This document shows positions 1-6,780 of a stretch of 8,370 nucleotides of DNA, piece after piece. Position numbers and translations under genes: made by a program. Below the pieces are notes generated by a model. The model did no database searches, was not told the DNA's origin, and saw only the letters and a program-made list of their open reading frames with translations. The DNA is from CAZNEZ01 sp964572475. GTDB taxonomy: Bacteria > Bacillota > Clostridia > Lachnospirales > Lachnospiraceae. Positions within the stretch are counted from its first letter, which is position 1. Each line of letters begins with the position of its first letter. The DNA is taken from positions 1 through 8,370 of the forward strand of contig CAZNEZ010000069.1 of NCBI GenBank assembly GCA_964572475.1, in the 5' to 3' direction.

Positions 1-80
1 TATAGCTCTATTATACTATATCTAGACACTTTATTCAAGAAATACATTGGAAAAGTAGAAAATTGTACGATAAAGTATAT

Positions 81-1925
81 TTAGTTCTTGATCTGTACTG
101 TTACCTCTGTTGAAGTAGCATAATTATATCTATCGGCGGCAGTCATTTTAATGGTATATGTTCCAGCAGTATTAATATTAATTTCATTAAGATTATTAAG
201 TGTAAGACCTATAGAATTGTTATCTGCATCACGCACAATTATGTATTTAAACATATCAGCCTGTATATTGGCTAGACTAGTTCCTATACTATATACATAA
301 TGCTGTTTCTTTAATGTAATGCTTGGAGCATTTCGCACCCTTAATGTTCCAGTTACTGTTTTTGGAAGTAATGCAAAATCAGACAGTTTGTATGTTAAAG
401 TATAAAGGTCAGCACTTTTAAGTGCATCTGCAAGAGAAACAGATGTACCTGAGCTGTTAGTAATAGTAAGTCCAATTCTTGAAGTATAGTTAATACCTTT
501 AGCATCTACAGCAGAAGCATTACCTGTAAGATTTATATTGCCATTAGGCATAGTTAGGTAGTTGGTCTGATTAACATTTAACTTAGGGGTGTAAGCAATA
601 TCAAGGTCTACACGACCCTTAATCCCATTCACACTGCCTGAGGAAGTATATTGATAAAACTGATAATCTACAACACATCCTTTGTTCCTAAGAAAATCAG
701 GATAAGAAGTCATATTCTTTGTTGGCCACGGATAAACTGATGGATCATAATATCCGGCAACCCATGTATAATACTTGTTAGCAAGGGTATAAGGATCCCA
801 TTTGGTATATTTAGCACTTCCATTCCAAGCACAGCCAACGCTTCCATAATTCATAGCTTTGTATCCTGCGGCCTGTACCATATCACAAAAAGTTGAAGCC
901 ATAGTTGTAAGACCTGAACGTGTAAGGGTTCCAGCAGCCTGAGCAGCATAAGTTCTCCAAGTGTATTGGCCAGAAGAGTTAACAGTAGACTTGGTCTCCC
1001 AGTCAAAAACAAGAGGATAAGTTATATTGTACTGCTTAGCAACAGCAATTATGAAAGAAGCCTCTTCTCTGGCTTCCTGGACATTAATAGCCTGTGAAAA
1101 AACGTATAATCCAACCTTGATATTATTCTTAAGAGCGCCTTCTATATTATTCTTATATTGTGCATCATAGTAAAGACTTCCACTTCCATAGCCTCTTCCA
1201 CCTACTTTTATTATAGCAAATTCTACGCCAGAGGCTTTAACTTTAGCCCAATCTATAGTGCCTTGATAATATGAAACGTCAATTCCTAGTTCAAAGTTTT
1301 CTCCAGCAGATCCTTTTATTGCAGCAGGAAGAGATTGAATTCCAGAAGTCAGTATATAAGTACCTACTTCATCTGAATCATTAGTGGTATCACCACTTGA
1401 ATCTATAGTTACCTGAGTAGTAGATTGAATAGTATCCTGAGTAGTGGGTGTTATAGTAGTAGTAGGAGTAGGTGTTGTTGTAGGTTTGATTGTTGTAGTA
1501 TCAGGAGGATTTAAGTAACTGTAATCATCATCAAACCCTTTGTTTTCTTCTCCCATAGCAACATCGCCATCTTCAACACTTTCTTTTATCTCAAGATCTT
1601 TAAATGGAATTGTAGCTGTATCAGTCTTAGAAGTAGTAGGCGGTACAGCTACAGTAGTTTCAGCAGTAGCCTCCTGCATTGTGGTAGAAATATTGGTGGT
1701 TGATTCCGTAATATCTGAGGAATATTCATCTGAACTTGATGTATTCTCATATATTGCAGCTAAATCTTTTGTTACACCAGATTCAACATAATCAGTTCTA
1801 CTATTCTTAATTACAGCAATGGTAGCTATTATAATTACGGTAGCAGCAATAATAGAACAACTGGTTAGTACAGCAGGATTAATTGTATGTATGAAATCTA
1901 CTAGTTTTGTCTTTAAATTTTTCAT
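81..1925 (-). CDS. Membrane-anchored GH25 lysozyme-like peptidoglycan hydrolase with Thr-rich linker and Ig-like C-terminus
   Basis: A 614-residue protein predicted to cleave the N-acetylmuramic acid to N-acetylglucosamine glycan bond of peptidoglycan outside the membrane. The first 18 residues are basic (K2, K5, K7), followed by a hydrophobic helix at about 19-39 and then K40/R43. This is a type II anchor rather than a cleavable signal peptide. Residues 60-205 are a Ser/Thr/Pro-rich spacer interrupted by an acidic patch (about 115-137). The GH25 domain spans about 211-446: GIDVSYYQG carries the expected Asp (D216), FDWE gives D308 and E310, and VDLDIAY (439-445) closes the barrel. Residues 450-614 look like two beta-rich Ig-like modules, each ending in a Tyr/Thr-Val strand pattern; their family is not certain. 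The ATG at 1925 is preceded by AAAGG about 12 nt upstream. The gene stands alone, divergent from cysK. No terminator is visible downstream in bases 1-80. Confidence 0.92.
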   Translation of the reverse strand: MKNLKTKLVDFIHTINPAVLTSCSIIAATVIIIATIAVIKNSRTDYVESGVTKDLAAIYENTSSSDEYSSDITESTTNISTTMQEATAETTVAVPPTTSKTDTATIPFKDLEIKESVEDGDVAMGEENKGFDDDYSYLNPPDTTTIKPTTTPTPTTTITPTTQDTIQSTTQVTIDSSGDTTNDSDEVGTYILTSGIQSLPAAIKGSAGENFELGIDVSYYQGTIDWAKVKASGVEFAIIKVGGRGYGSGSLYYDAQYKNNIEGALKNNIKVGLYVFSQAINVQEAREEASFIIAVAKQYNITYPLVFDWETKSTVNSSGQYTWRTYAAQAAGTLTRSGLTTMASTFCDMVQAAGYKAMNYGSVGCAWNGSAKYTKWDPYTLANKYYTWVAGYYDPSVYPWPTKNMTSYPDFLRNKGCVVDYQFYQYTSSGSVNGIKGRVDLDIAYTPKLNVNQTNYLTMPNGNINLTGNASAVDAKGINYTSRIGLTITNSSGTSVSLADALKSADLYTLTYKLSDFALLPKTVTGTLRVRNAPSITLKKQHYVYSIGTSLANIQADMFKYIIVRDADNNSIGLTLNNLNEININTAGTYTIKMTAADRYNYATSTEVTVQIKN

Positions 1926-1999
1926 ATAGTTAGTTTTCCTTTGTTTATGTTAAAGTTAAAAGTTATTCATTTGTAAAAATGTGTCAAATTAATAACTTA

Positions 2000-2028
2000 A
2001 TTATAGATAGTTGCTAAATCAAAGTCAA
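2000..2028 (-). promoter_or_regulatory. Sigma-A promoter of the GH25 lysozyme gene
   Basis: Read on the minus strand, TTGACT (2028-2023) and a perfect TATAAT (2005-2000) are separated by exactly 17 bp. This puts the transcription start near 1993 and gives a leader of about 68 nt before the ATG at 1925. It is a near-consensus housekeeping promoter. No operator was recognised over it. Confidence 0.7.
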
Positions 2029-2104
2029 TTGAATAATATTTATAACTTATGGAAAATATAGGAAAAAGTATAAAATAGAAATTACAAAAAATTATAAAAA
2101 AGTG

Positions 2105-2132
2105 TTGACAAAATTTAAAAAGATGATATTAT
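2105..2132 (+). promoter_or_regulatory. Sigma-A promoter of cysK
   Basis: A perfect TTGACA (2105-2110) is followed after 16 bp by TATTAT (2127-2132). An upstream TG dinucleotide (2124-2125) makes it an extended -10. Transcription should start near 2139, leaving a leader of about 44 nt. That leader is too short for a T-box or SAM riboswitch, so any sulfur-dependent control would have to act through a DNA-binding repressor. A second TATAAT at 2138-2143 lacks a usable -35. Confidence 0.7.
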
Positions 2133-2182
2133 AAACCTATAATTCATATAGAAATACTAGGAATAAGAAAGGAAGTAGTGTT

Positions 2183-3118
2183 ATGAGCAAAATTTATCAG
2201 AGTATTACACAGTTAATCGGAAGAACTCCTTTATTGGAGCTGACTAATATTGAGAAGAAGGAGGAACTTAAGGCGAAAGTATTGGTTAAGCTTGAATATT
2301 TCAATCCAGCTGGCTCAGTAAAGGACAGAGTTGCATTTGCAATGATAGATGAAGCGGAGAAGAGCGGAAAGCTTAAAGAGGGTTCAGTTATAATTGAGCC
2401 AACAAGTGGTAATACCGGAATAGGCCTTGCAGCTGTGGCGGCTGCAAAGGGATATAAAATCATTATTACAATGCCTGAGACAATGAGTGTTGAAAGAAGA
2501 AATATTTTAAAAGCATTTGGTGCAGAACTAGTACTAACAGATGGAGCAAAGGGTATGAAAGGTGCTATGGCTAAAGCAGAAGAATTGTCAAAAGATATAG
2601 AAAATTCATTTATACCAGGTCAGTTTGTAAATGATGCCAATCCTAAGGCACATTTTGCAACGACTGGACCTGAAATATGGGACGATACAGATGGAAATCT
2701 TGATTTCTTTGTTGCAGGAGTAGGAACAGGCGGAACAGTTACAGGTGTTGGTGAATATTTGAAGTCTAAGAAGTCTGATATTAAGGTGGTTGCAGTTGAA
2801 CCAGCTACATCAGCTGTATTATCAACAGGAATAGCAGGAGCACATAAGATTCAAGGTATTGGAGCAGGTTTTGTTCCTGATATACTTAATACTAAGATTT
2901 ATGACGAGATAATAACAATAGAAAATGAAGAAGCATTTGAAACAGGAAGAGAATTAGCTAGAACAGAGGGAACACTTGTTGGAATATCTTCGGGCGCAGC
3001 AGTAAGGGCAGCAATTAAGCTTGCCAAAAGACCTGAGAATGAAGGTAAAACTATAGTAGTATTACTTCCAGACACAGGTGACAGATATTTATCTACAGCG
3101 ATGTTTGCAGAAAATTAA
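2183..3118 (+). CDS. cysK: Cysteine synthase (O-acetylserine sulfhydrylase), PLP-dependent
   Basis: A 311-residue cytoplasmic enzyme, a typical CysK length, that condenses O-acetylserine with sulfide to give cysteine and acetate. It has all the hallmarks of fold type II PLP enzymes. GSVKDR places the Schiff-base lysine at K47, and TSGNTG (74-79) is the substrate carboxylate loop. GTGGT (181-185) binds the PLP phosphate, SSGAA (269-273) lies near the pyridine nitrogen, and DTGDRY (297-302) closes the domain. The IQGIGAGF stretch (223-230) is characteristic of the CysK/CysM group and argues against threonine synthase or serine dehydratase. The start ATG has GGAAG seven bases upstream. The gene is monocistronic, with its own promoter and a terminator at 3209-3244 inside the convergent neighbour. 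No serine acetyltransferase gene (cysE) is in the window. CysM-like activity with other acceptors cannot be excluded from sequence. Confidence 0.95.
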   Translation: MSKIYQSITQLIGRTPLLELTNIEKKEELKAKVLVKLEYFNPAGSVKDRVAFAMIDEAEKSGKLKEGSVIIEPTSGNTGIGLAAVAAAKGYKIIITMPETMSVERRNILKAFGAELVLTDGAKGMKGAMAKAEELSKDIENSFIPGQFVNDANPKAHFATTGPEIWDDTDGNLDFFVAGVGTGGTVTGVGEYLKSKKSDIKVVAVEPATSAVLSTGIAGAHKIQGIGAGFVPDILNTKIYDEIITIENEEAFETGRELARTEGTLVGISSGAAVRAAIKLAKRPENEGKTIVVLLPDTGDRYLSTAMFAEN

Positions 3119-3166
3119 ACAATATAAAATAGGTTATTAATCTTAAGTTATAATTGGTTTATATAC

Positions 3167-3640
3167 CTAAATCTCATATTCAGCTATATATTTTTCCATA
3201 ATAGCAGCGGCCATGCCAACTAACTCAGGGCATGGTCTTTTTTTATAGTATTCAGAAGTTCTTTCAGAAGGGGTGGGGGCATCTTTTGCGCTGTCTAGTC
3301 CAAGAAGGGTTCTACATACGATAGAGTGATTGTATAACTCAAATTCGGCTGCAAGTTTTTGAATTCTTGAATAATGTTCACTTTTTTCAACGGATGCATT
3401 TGCATCATCGTATCCGTATAATAATCCAGCAACCATGAACATTCCACTCACTGCACCACATACTTCTCGAAGTCTTCCCATTCCTCCACCAAAAGAAGAA
3501 CTAAGCTTTAATGCCATGTTATTGTCAAGACCGGTTTCTTCAGAAAATGCAAGAAGTACAGCCTGTGAACAGTTGTATCCATCATAAAAGTATTGCATTG
3601 CAAGGTTTGAATGTTTACTTTGTGTTATATCGATATCCAT
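3167..3640 (-). CDS. C_GCAxxG_C_C family protein (putative redox/metal-binding cysteine protein)
   Basis: A 157-residue soluble protein with the spaced-cysteine pattern of the C_GCAxxG_C_C family: C24 in YNCSQAV, C61 in EVCGAVSG (the GCAxxG-like element), C109 in IVCRTLLG and C137 in RPCPELVG. A Gly-rich FGGGMGR (50-56) precedes the second cysteine. No signal peptide or long membrane helix is evident, although 62-77 is moderately hydrophobic. The biochemical role of the family is not firmly established; the conserved cysteines suggest a metal or redox centre. The start ATG has AAAGGA upstream, and only 11 bp separate it from the stop of the permease gene, so it is most likely the third gene of the metal-ABC operon. 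Its 3' end carries, on the other strand, the cysK terminator. It could be a metal-handling partner of the transporter or an unrelated passenger. Confidence 0.88.
   Translation of the reverse strand: MDIDITQSKHSNLAMQYFYDGYNCSQAVLLAFSEETGLDNNMALKLSSSFGGGMGRLREVCGAVSGMFMVAGLLYGYDDANASVEKSEHYSRIQKLAAEFELYNHSIVCRTLLGLDSAKDAPTPSERTSEYYKKRPCPELVGMAAAIMEKYIAEYEI
3209..3244 (+). terminator. Intrinsic terminator for cysK, embedded in the convergent gene
   Basis: GGCCATGCC (3209-3217) pairs with GGCATGGTC (3229-3237), a 9-bp GC-rich stem with one G-T wobble and an 11-nt loop. It is followed directly by seven T (3238-3244). Orientation and T-run make it a plus-strand terminator about 90-125 nt after the cysK stop. 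The DNA is also the antisense of the codons for the RPCPELVG region of the C_GCAxxG protein. Confidence 0.8.
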
Positions 3641-3651
3641 AGTAATCCTTT

Positions 3652-4476
3652 CTACTTATGTCTAAGTAATGTAACTAATTTTTGAATTATTGAAAATGTT
3701 ATAAATGCTATTAGGTTTATCACAACTATACTCGCTCCAGCGGGAGTTTCATAAATATATGAAGCTAAGATTCCAATACAGAAGCATATAATGGCTAAAA
3801 TTCCCGAACTGATAACAACACCTTTAAAGCTGCTAAAAAGTCGCATCGAAGTCAATGCAGGAAAGATGATAAGACTTGAAATAAGCATAGCACCCATCAT
3901 TCTCATTCCAAGCACGATAGTTACAGCAGTTAGTACAGCTATGGTCATATTATAAAATGTTGACCAGACACCAGTTGCTTTGGCAAAATTGTCATCAAAA
4001 GTTACAGCAAATATCTTGTTATAGCAGAGCAAAAACATTAATAATACTATTATGGATAAGATAACACTTAATATTACATCATCACTATTGACAGATAAAA
4101 TACTTCCAAACATGTAGCTTTCGATGTTAATACCAGTATGTGAAATACTTGTTACTATGACACCAATTGCAAGAGCGCTGGACGATAATACGGCTATTGC
4201 GGCATCACTTTTAATCTTGCTATTCTCTGTGATTCGCAGTAGAAGAAATGCAGCAAGAACTACTACGGGTATTGATACTTTAAGAGGTGTCATTCCACAT
4301 GCAACTGCAACTGACATAGTTCCGAAAGATACATGAGAAAGTCCATCACCAATCATAGAGTATCGCTTTAGTACGAGACTAACACCTAGTAAAGATGCAC
4401 ATAATGATACAAGAATTCCAACAATAAGAGCTCTTATTATAAATGTCTGAGATAACATATCGCTAATTACCTGCAT
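3652..4476 (-). CDS. Metal ABC transporter permease, ABC-3 family (ZnuB/MntB/TroC-like)
   Basis: The membrane subunit of a divalent-metal (zinc or manganese, possibly iron) importer, 274 residues and strongly hydrophobic, with about eight membrane helices. The clearest lie at about 13-36, 68-81, 93-110, 132-151, 175-190, 193-210, 220-243 and 246-265. Family landmarks are GDGLSHVSFG (43-52), SDAAIAV (90-96) and GMRMMGAMLISSLIIFPA (190-207), the usual P-containing coupling region. The start is chosen as ATG at 4476 because a perfect AGGAGG sits 8 nt upstream. An in-frame GTG at 4485 lies inside that Shine-Dalgarno sequence and is unlikely to be used. The start overlaps the end of the ATPase gene by 14 bp, implying translational coupling. 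Metal specificity cannot be read from the sequence. Confidence 0.93.
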   Translation of the reverse strand: MQVISDMLSQTFIIRALIVGILVSLCASLLGVSLVLKRYSMIGDGLSHVSFGTMSVAVACGMTPLKVSIPVVVLAAFLLLRITENSKIKSDAAIAVLSSSALAIGVIVTSISHTGINIESYMFGSILSVNSDDVILSVILSIIVLLMFLLCYNKIFAVTFDDNFAKATGVWSTFYNMTIAVLTAVTIVLGMRMMGAMLISSLIIFPALTSMRLFSSFKGVVISSGILAIICFCIGILASYIYETPAGASIVVINLIAFITFSIIQKLVTLLRHK

Positions 4477-5182
4477 TTGTGTCACCTCCTAAGAAAATAT
4501 TACTCTGTTTACTCTTTATATAATCTGAACTTGTACCATAGAAGAGTACAGAATCACTTAGATGAAGCACCATATCGGAATTATCTATAGCACGATTAAT
4601 ATCATGGGAAATCATTATAATTGTAACTCCATCTACTTTATTTAGTTTATTGATAATATCATACATTTCTTTGCTAGCAGCAGGATCAAGCCCTGTAACA
4701 GGCTCATCAAGAATAAGAACACGATCCGTAGCACAAAGTGCACGTGCAATTAATACACGCTGCTGTTGACCACCGGATAGATTTCTAAAACTAGTATTCT
4801 TAAGAGAAAGAATATCAAGCTTTTTCATACATTCTAGGGAATAAGATTTCTCGCTGCGAGTGTAAAATGGTCGTAGACCAGTTCTATTAAGGCAGCCTGA
4901 GATAACGACTTCAGAAACCGTAGCTGGGAAATCCTTTAGAGCGGCGCTTTGCTGTGGGAGATATCCTATATTCTTGCCTATAACAGAGTGGTCAATTGTA
5001 ATCATTCCACTAATAGGTTTAATAAGACCTAATAAAGTCTTAATAAATGTGCTTTTTCCAGAGCCATTCTCGCCAACTACGCAAATGTAGTCGCCATTGT
5101 TAATTGCTATATTTATATTACTTACTACTGGAATATTGTCATATCCAAGGGTAAGATTCTTACATTCTATTATTGGTTTCAT
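4463..5182 (-). CDS. Metal ABC transporter ATP-binding protein (ZnuC/MntA-like)
   Basis: A 239-residue cytoplasmic ATPase that powers the neighbouring ABC-3 permease. Visible motifs are Walker A GENGSGKST (37-45), the Q-loop in YLPQQ (74-78), signature LSGGQ (135-139), Walker B VLILDEP (155-161), D-loop GLDP (164-167) and the switch histidine in SHD (H193). The LSGGQQQRVLIARAL stretch is typical of the zinc/manganese subfamily. The frame is open upstream to an ATG at 5260, but ATG at 5182 is preferred. It has AAAGGA six bases upstream, begins with the usual MKPIIECKNL-type strand, and the alternative would place the -10 of the likely promoter inside the coding region. It is the first gene of the operon and overlaps the permease gene. 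No substrate-binding protein gene is present in the window, so it is either encoded elsewhere or replaced. Confidence 0.93.
   Translation of the reverse strand: MKPIIECKNLTLGYDNIPVVSNINIAINNGDYICVVGENGSGKSTFIKTLLGLIKPISGMITIDHSVIGKNIGYLPQQSAALKDFPATVSEVVISGCLNRTGLRPFYTRSEKSYSLECMKKLDILSLKNTSFRNLSGGQQQRVLIARALCATDRVLILDEPVTGLDPAASKEMYDIINKLNKVDGVTIIMISHDINRAIDNSDMVLHLSDSVLFYGTSSDYIKSKQSNIFLGGDTNAGN
4485..4490 (-). promoter_or_regulatory. Shine-Dalgarno site that fixes the permease start
   Basis: Minus-strand AGGAGG is followed by 8 nt and then ATG at 4476. It lies inside the last codons of the upstream ATPase gene. It is the strongest ribosome binding site in the window and rules against the GTG at 4485, which overlaps the site itself. 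Confidence 0.85.
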
Positions 5183-5224
5183 TGTATTTCCTTTCAAAAT
5201 CAACACATTGAGACATACTAATTT

Positions 5225-5254
5225 ATTATAGTACATATTTATAAAATATGCCAT
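5225..5254 (-). promoter_or_regulatory. Candidate promoter of the metal-ABC operon
   Basis: On the minus strand a perfect TATAAT (5230-5225) is preceded after 18 bp by ATGGCA (5254-5249), a 4/6 match to the -35 box. Transcription would start near 5218, with a leader of about 36 nt. The -35 half is weak and overlaps a small dyad, as might be expected of a regulated promoter. Confidence 0.45.
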
Positions 5255-5259
5255 AGGCA
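5249..5259. promoter_or_regulatory. Candidate operator dyad (TGCC-ATA-GGCA)
   Basis: TGCC and GGCA form an 11-bp inverted repeat sitting on the -35 of the metal-ABC promoter and 8 bp from the serS -35. The AT-rich flanks extend it imperfectly (minus strand AATATTGCC / GGCATATT, with a one-base offset). The TTGCC-type half-site is reminiscent of DtxR/MntR-family boxes and does not look like a Zur box. The arms are short, so chance is a real possibility. Confidence 0.3.
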
Positions 5260-5267
5260 ATATTGTC

Positions 5268-5296
5268 TTGCAAATAGTAATAAAAGGTTATATAAT
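5268..5296 (+). promoter_or_regulatory. Sigma-A promoter of serS
   Basis: TTGCAA (5268-5273), a 17-bp spacer and a perfect TATAAT (5291-5296). Transcription should begin near 5303, leaving a leader of only about 33 nt. This excludes a T-box riboswitch, which often controls serS in Firmicutes. It is divergent from the metal-ABC promoter. Confidence 0.7.
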
Positions 5297-5335
5297 TACC
5301 TCTATTAAAATATACGAAATAGTGAGGAATAGGCT

Positions 5336-6613
5336 ATGTTAGACATTAAATTTTTAAGAGAGAATCCAGATATTGTTAAACAGAATATCAAGAATAAGTT
5401 TCAGGACAGTAAACTTTCGTTAGTTGATGAAGTTATCGAATTAGACATTGAAAGTAGAAATACTCAGCAGGAAGCTGATGCACTTAGGGCAGAGAGAAAT
5501 AAGATATCTAAGCAGATTGGTGGTCTTATGGCTCAGGGTAAGAAAGAGGAAGCAGAAGAACTAAAATCACAGGTTACTGCTGATTCTGAGAGGCTTGCTG
5601 TGCTTGAAGCAAAAGAGGCTGAACTCAGTGAAAAGATAATGAAGAATATGATGATTATTCCTAATATCATAGATTCAAGTGTTCCAATAGGTAAAGATGA
5701 TACACAGAATGTAGAAGTTGAAAGATTTGGGGAACCAGTTGTTCCAGATTTTGAAATACCATATCATACCGAAATAATGGAAAAATTTGATGGAATTGAC
5801 TTAGACAGCGCAAGAAAAGTTGCTGGTAATGGTTTTTATTATCTTATGGGTGATATAGCAAGACTTCATTCAGCAGTTATATCATATGCAAGAGATTTTA
5901 TGATTAATAGAGGGTTTACCTATTGTGTACCTCCATTTATGATTAGAAGTGATGTTGTTACAGGAGTTATGAGCTTTGCAGAAATGGATGCAATGATGTA
6001 TAAGATAGAGGGAGAGGACCTTTACCTTATAGGAACTAGTGAACATTCAATGATTGGTAAATTTATTGATACTATTATTCCAGAGGAACAGCTTCCAAAG
6101 ACTCTTACAAGTTATTCACCTTGCTTTAGAAAAGAAAAAGGTGCGCATGGTCTTGAAGAGAGGGGCGTATACAGAATTCATCAGTTTGAAAAGCAAGAGA
6201 TGATTGTTGTATGTAAACCAGAAGAGAGTAAGGAATGGTATGATAAGTTATGGAAGAATACAGTTGACCTTTTCCGTTCACTTGATATTCCAGTTAGAAC
6301 ATTAGAATGTTGTTCAGGAGATCTTGCAGATCTTAAAGTTAAATCAGTTGATGTTGAAGCATGGTCACCAAGACAGAAGAAGTATTTTGAAGTTGGAAGT
6401 TGTTCTAATCTTGGAGATGCTCAGGCAAGAAGACTTAAGATTCGTGTAAATGGTGAGAATGGAAAGTATCTTGCGCATACGCTTAATAATACAGTCGTAG
6501 CACCACCAAGAATGCTTATTGCATTTTTAGAGAATAATCTACAAGCTGATGGAAGCGTAAGAATTCCAGAAGCATTAAGACCATATATGGGCGGAATGGA
6601 TGCAATCAGATAG
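5336..6613 (+). CDS. serS: Seryl-tRNA synthetase
   Basis: A 425-residue class II aminoacyl-tRNA synthetase that charges tRNA-Ser (and tRNA-Sec where present) with serine in the cytoplasm. The start MLDIKFLRENPDIV is diagnostic. Residues about 27-105 form the long antiparallel coiled-coil arm, rich in Glu/Lys/Ala, that grips the tRNA variable arm. The catalytic core follows: motif 1 around 186-200 with its proline, TSEH (234-237) in the place of the usual TAEV-type loop, motif 2 in the CFRKEKGAHG to RIHQFEKQE region (263-288), and motif 3 NTVVAPPRMLIAFLE (385-399), ending LRPYMGG (414-420). Motif 3 keeps the essential arginine (R392) but lacks the common GLAxGR form. The length is normal. ATG is preceded by GAGG eight bases upstream. 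The gene has its own promoter and terminator. Confidence 0.96.
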   Translation: MLDIKFLRENPDIVKQNIKNKFQDSKLSLVDEVIELDIESRNTQQEADALRAERNKISKQIGGLMAQGKKEEAEELKSQVTADSERLAVLEAKEAELSEKIMKNMMIIPNIIDSSVPIGKDDTQNVEVERFGEPVVPDFEIPYHTEIMEKFDGIDLDSARKVAGNGFYYLMGDIARLHSAVISYARDFMINRGFTYCVPPFMIRSDVVTGVMSFAEMDAMMYKIEGEDLYLIGTSEHSMIGKFIDTIIPEEQLPKTLTSYSPCFRKEKGAHGLEERGVYRIHQFEKQEMIVVCKPEESKEWYDKLWKNTVDLFRSLDIPVRTLECCSGDLADLKVKSVDVEAWSPRQKKYFEVGSCSNLGDAQARRLKIRVNGENGKYLAHTLNNTVVAPPRMLIAFLENNLQADGSVRIPEALRPYMGGMDAIR

Positions 6614-6665
6614 TTCGTTTTTATGAACGCACAGATACAATATATACTATACATTTTGATTAGTT

Positions 6666-6700
6666 AGACTCTTTTTTGTCATAGGAAAAGAGTCTTTTCT
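6666..6700 (+). terminator. Intrinsic terminator of serS
   Basis: AGACTCTTTT (6666-6675) pairs perfectly with AAAAGAGTCT (6686-6695) around a 10-nt loop, followed by TTTCT (6696-6700). It sits about 55 nt after the serS stop and separates serS from the HPt gene. The AT-rich inner half of the stem makes it moderate in strength. Confidence 0.8.
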
Positions 6701-6738
6701 ATTATGAAAAAGGCAAAGATTTTTAATATTAGATGAGT

Positions 6739-6744
6739 TATAAT
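6739..6744 (+). promoter_or_regulatory. Possible -10 box for the HPt gene
   Basis: A perfect TATAAT lies 37 bp before the HPt start and just after the serS terminator, where a new promoter is expected. No recognisable -35 or extended -10 TG is present at the right distance. Use would therefore need an activator or another sigma factor, or the match is chance in AT-rich DNA. Confidence 0.3.
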
Positions 6745-6780
6745 TGAACTATCAAATAAAAGGTTAAAGGAATTAATGCT

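Noticed and set aside
1..80. Short TATAG/CTATA inverted repeat at 1-20 as a terminator for the lysozyme gene
   Set aside because: It has a 5-bp AT-rich stem, no T-run in the right orientation, and starts at the window edge.
1540..1791. Open frame on the plus strand opposite the lysozyme linker
   Set aside because: It is a by-product of the Thr/Ser-rich repeats on the other strand. It has low-complexity Val/Ser composition and no ribosome binding site.
1959..1987. Second minus-strand TTGACA (1987-1982) as a promoter for the lysozyme gene
   Set aside because: There is no -10 at the right spacing, and it lies downstream of the start site given by the better promoter at 2028-2000.
2139..2182. 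Sulfur-responsive riboswitch before cysK
   Set aside because: The 44-nt AT-rich leader has no SAM-type stem architecture or terminator.
3130..3169. Hairpin TAGGT/ACCTA as a minus-strand terminator for the metal-ABC operon
   Set aside because: The stem is only 5 bp around a loop of about 30 nt with mismatches. The following T-rich stretch is no more than the local AT bias. No convincing terminator was found for this operon.
5183..5260. N-terminal extension of the ABC ATPase to the ATG at 5260
   Set aside because: The extra 26 residues do not resemble the family, there is no Shine-Dalgarno sequence at 5260, and the TATAAT promoter box lies within them.
5303..5335. T-box riboswitch upstream of serS
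   Set aside because: The leader from the strong promoter is only about 33 nt, and no T-box sequence or antiterminator hairpin is present.
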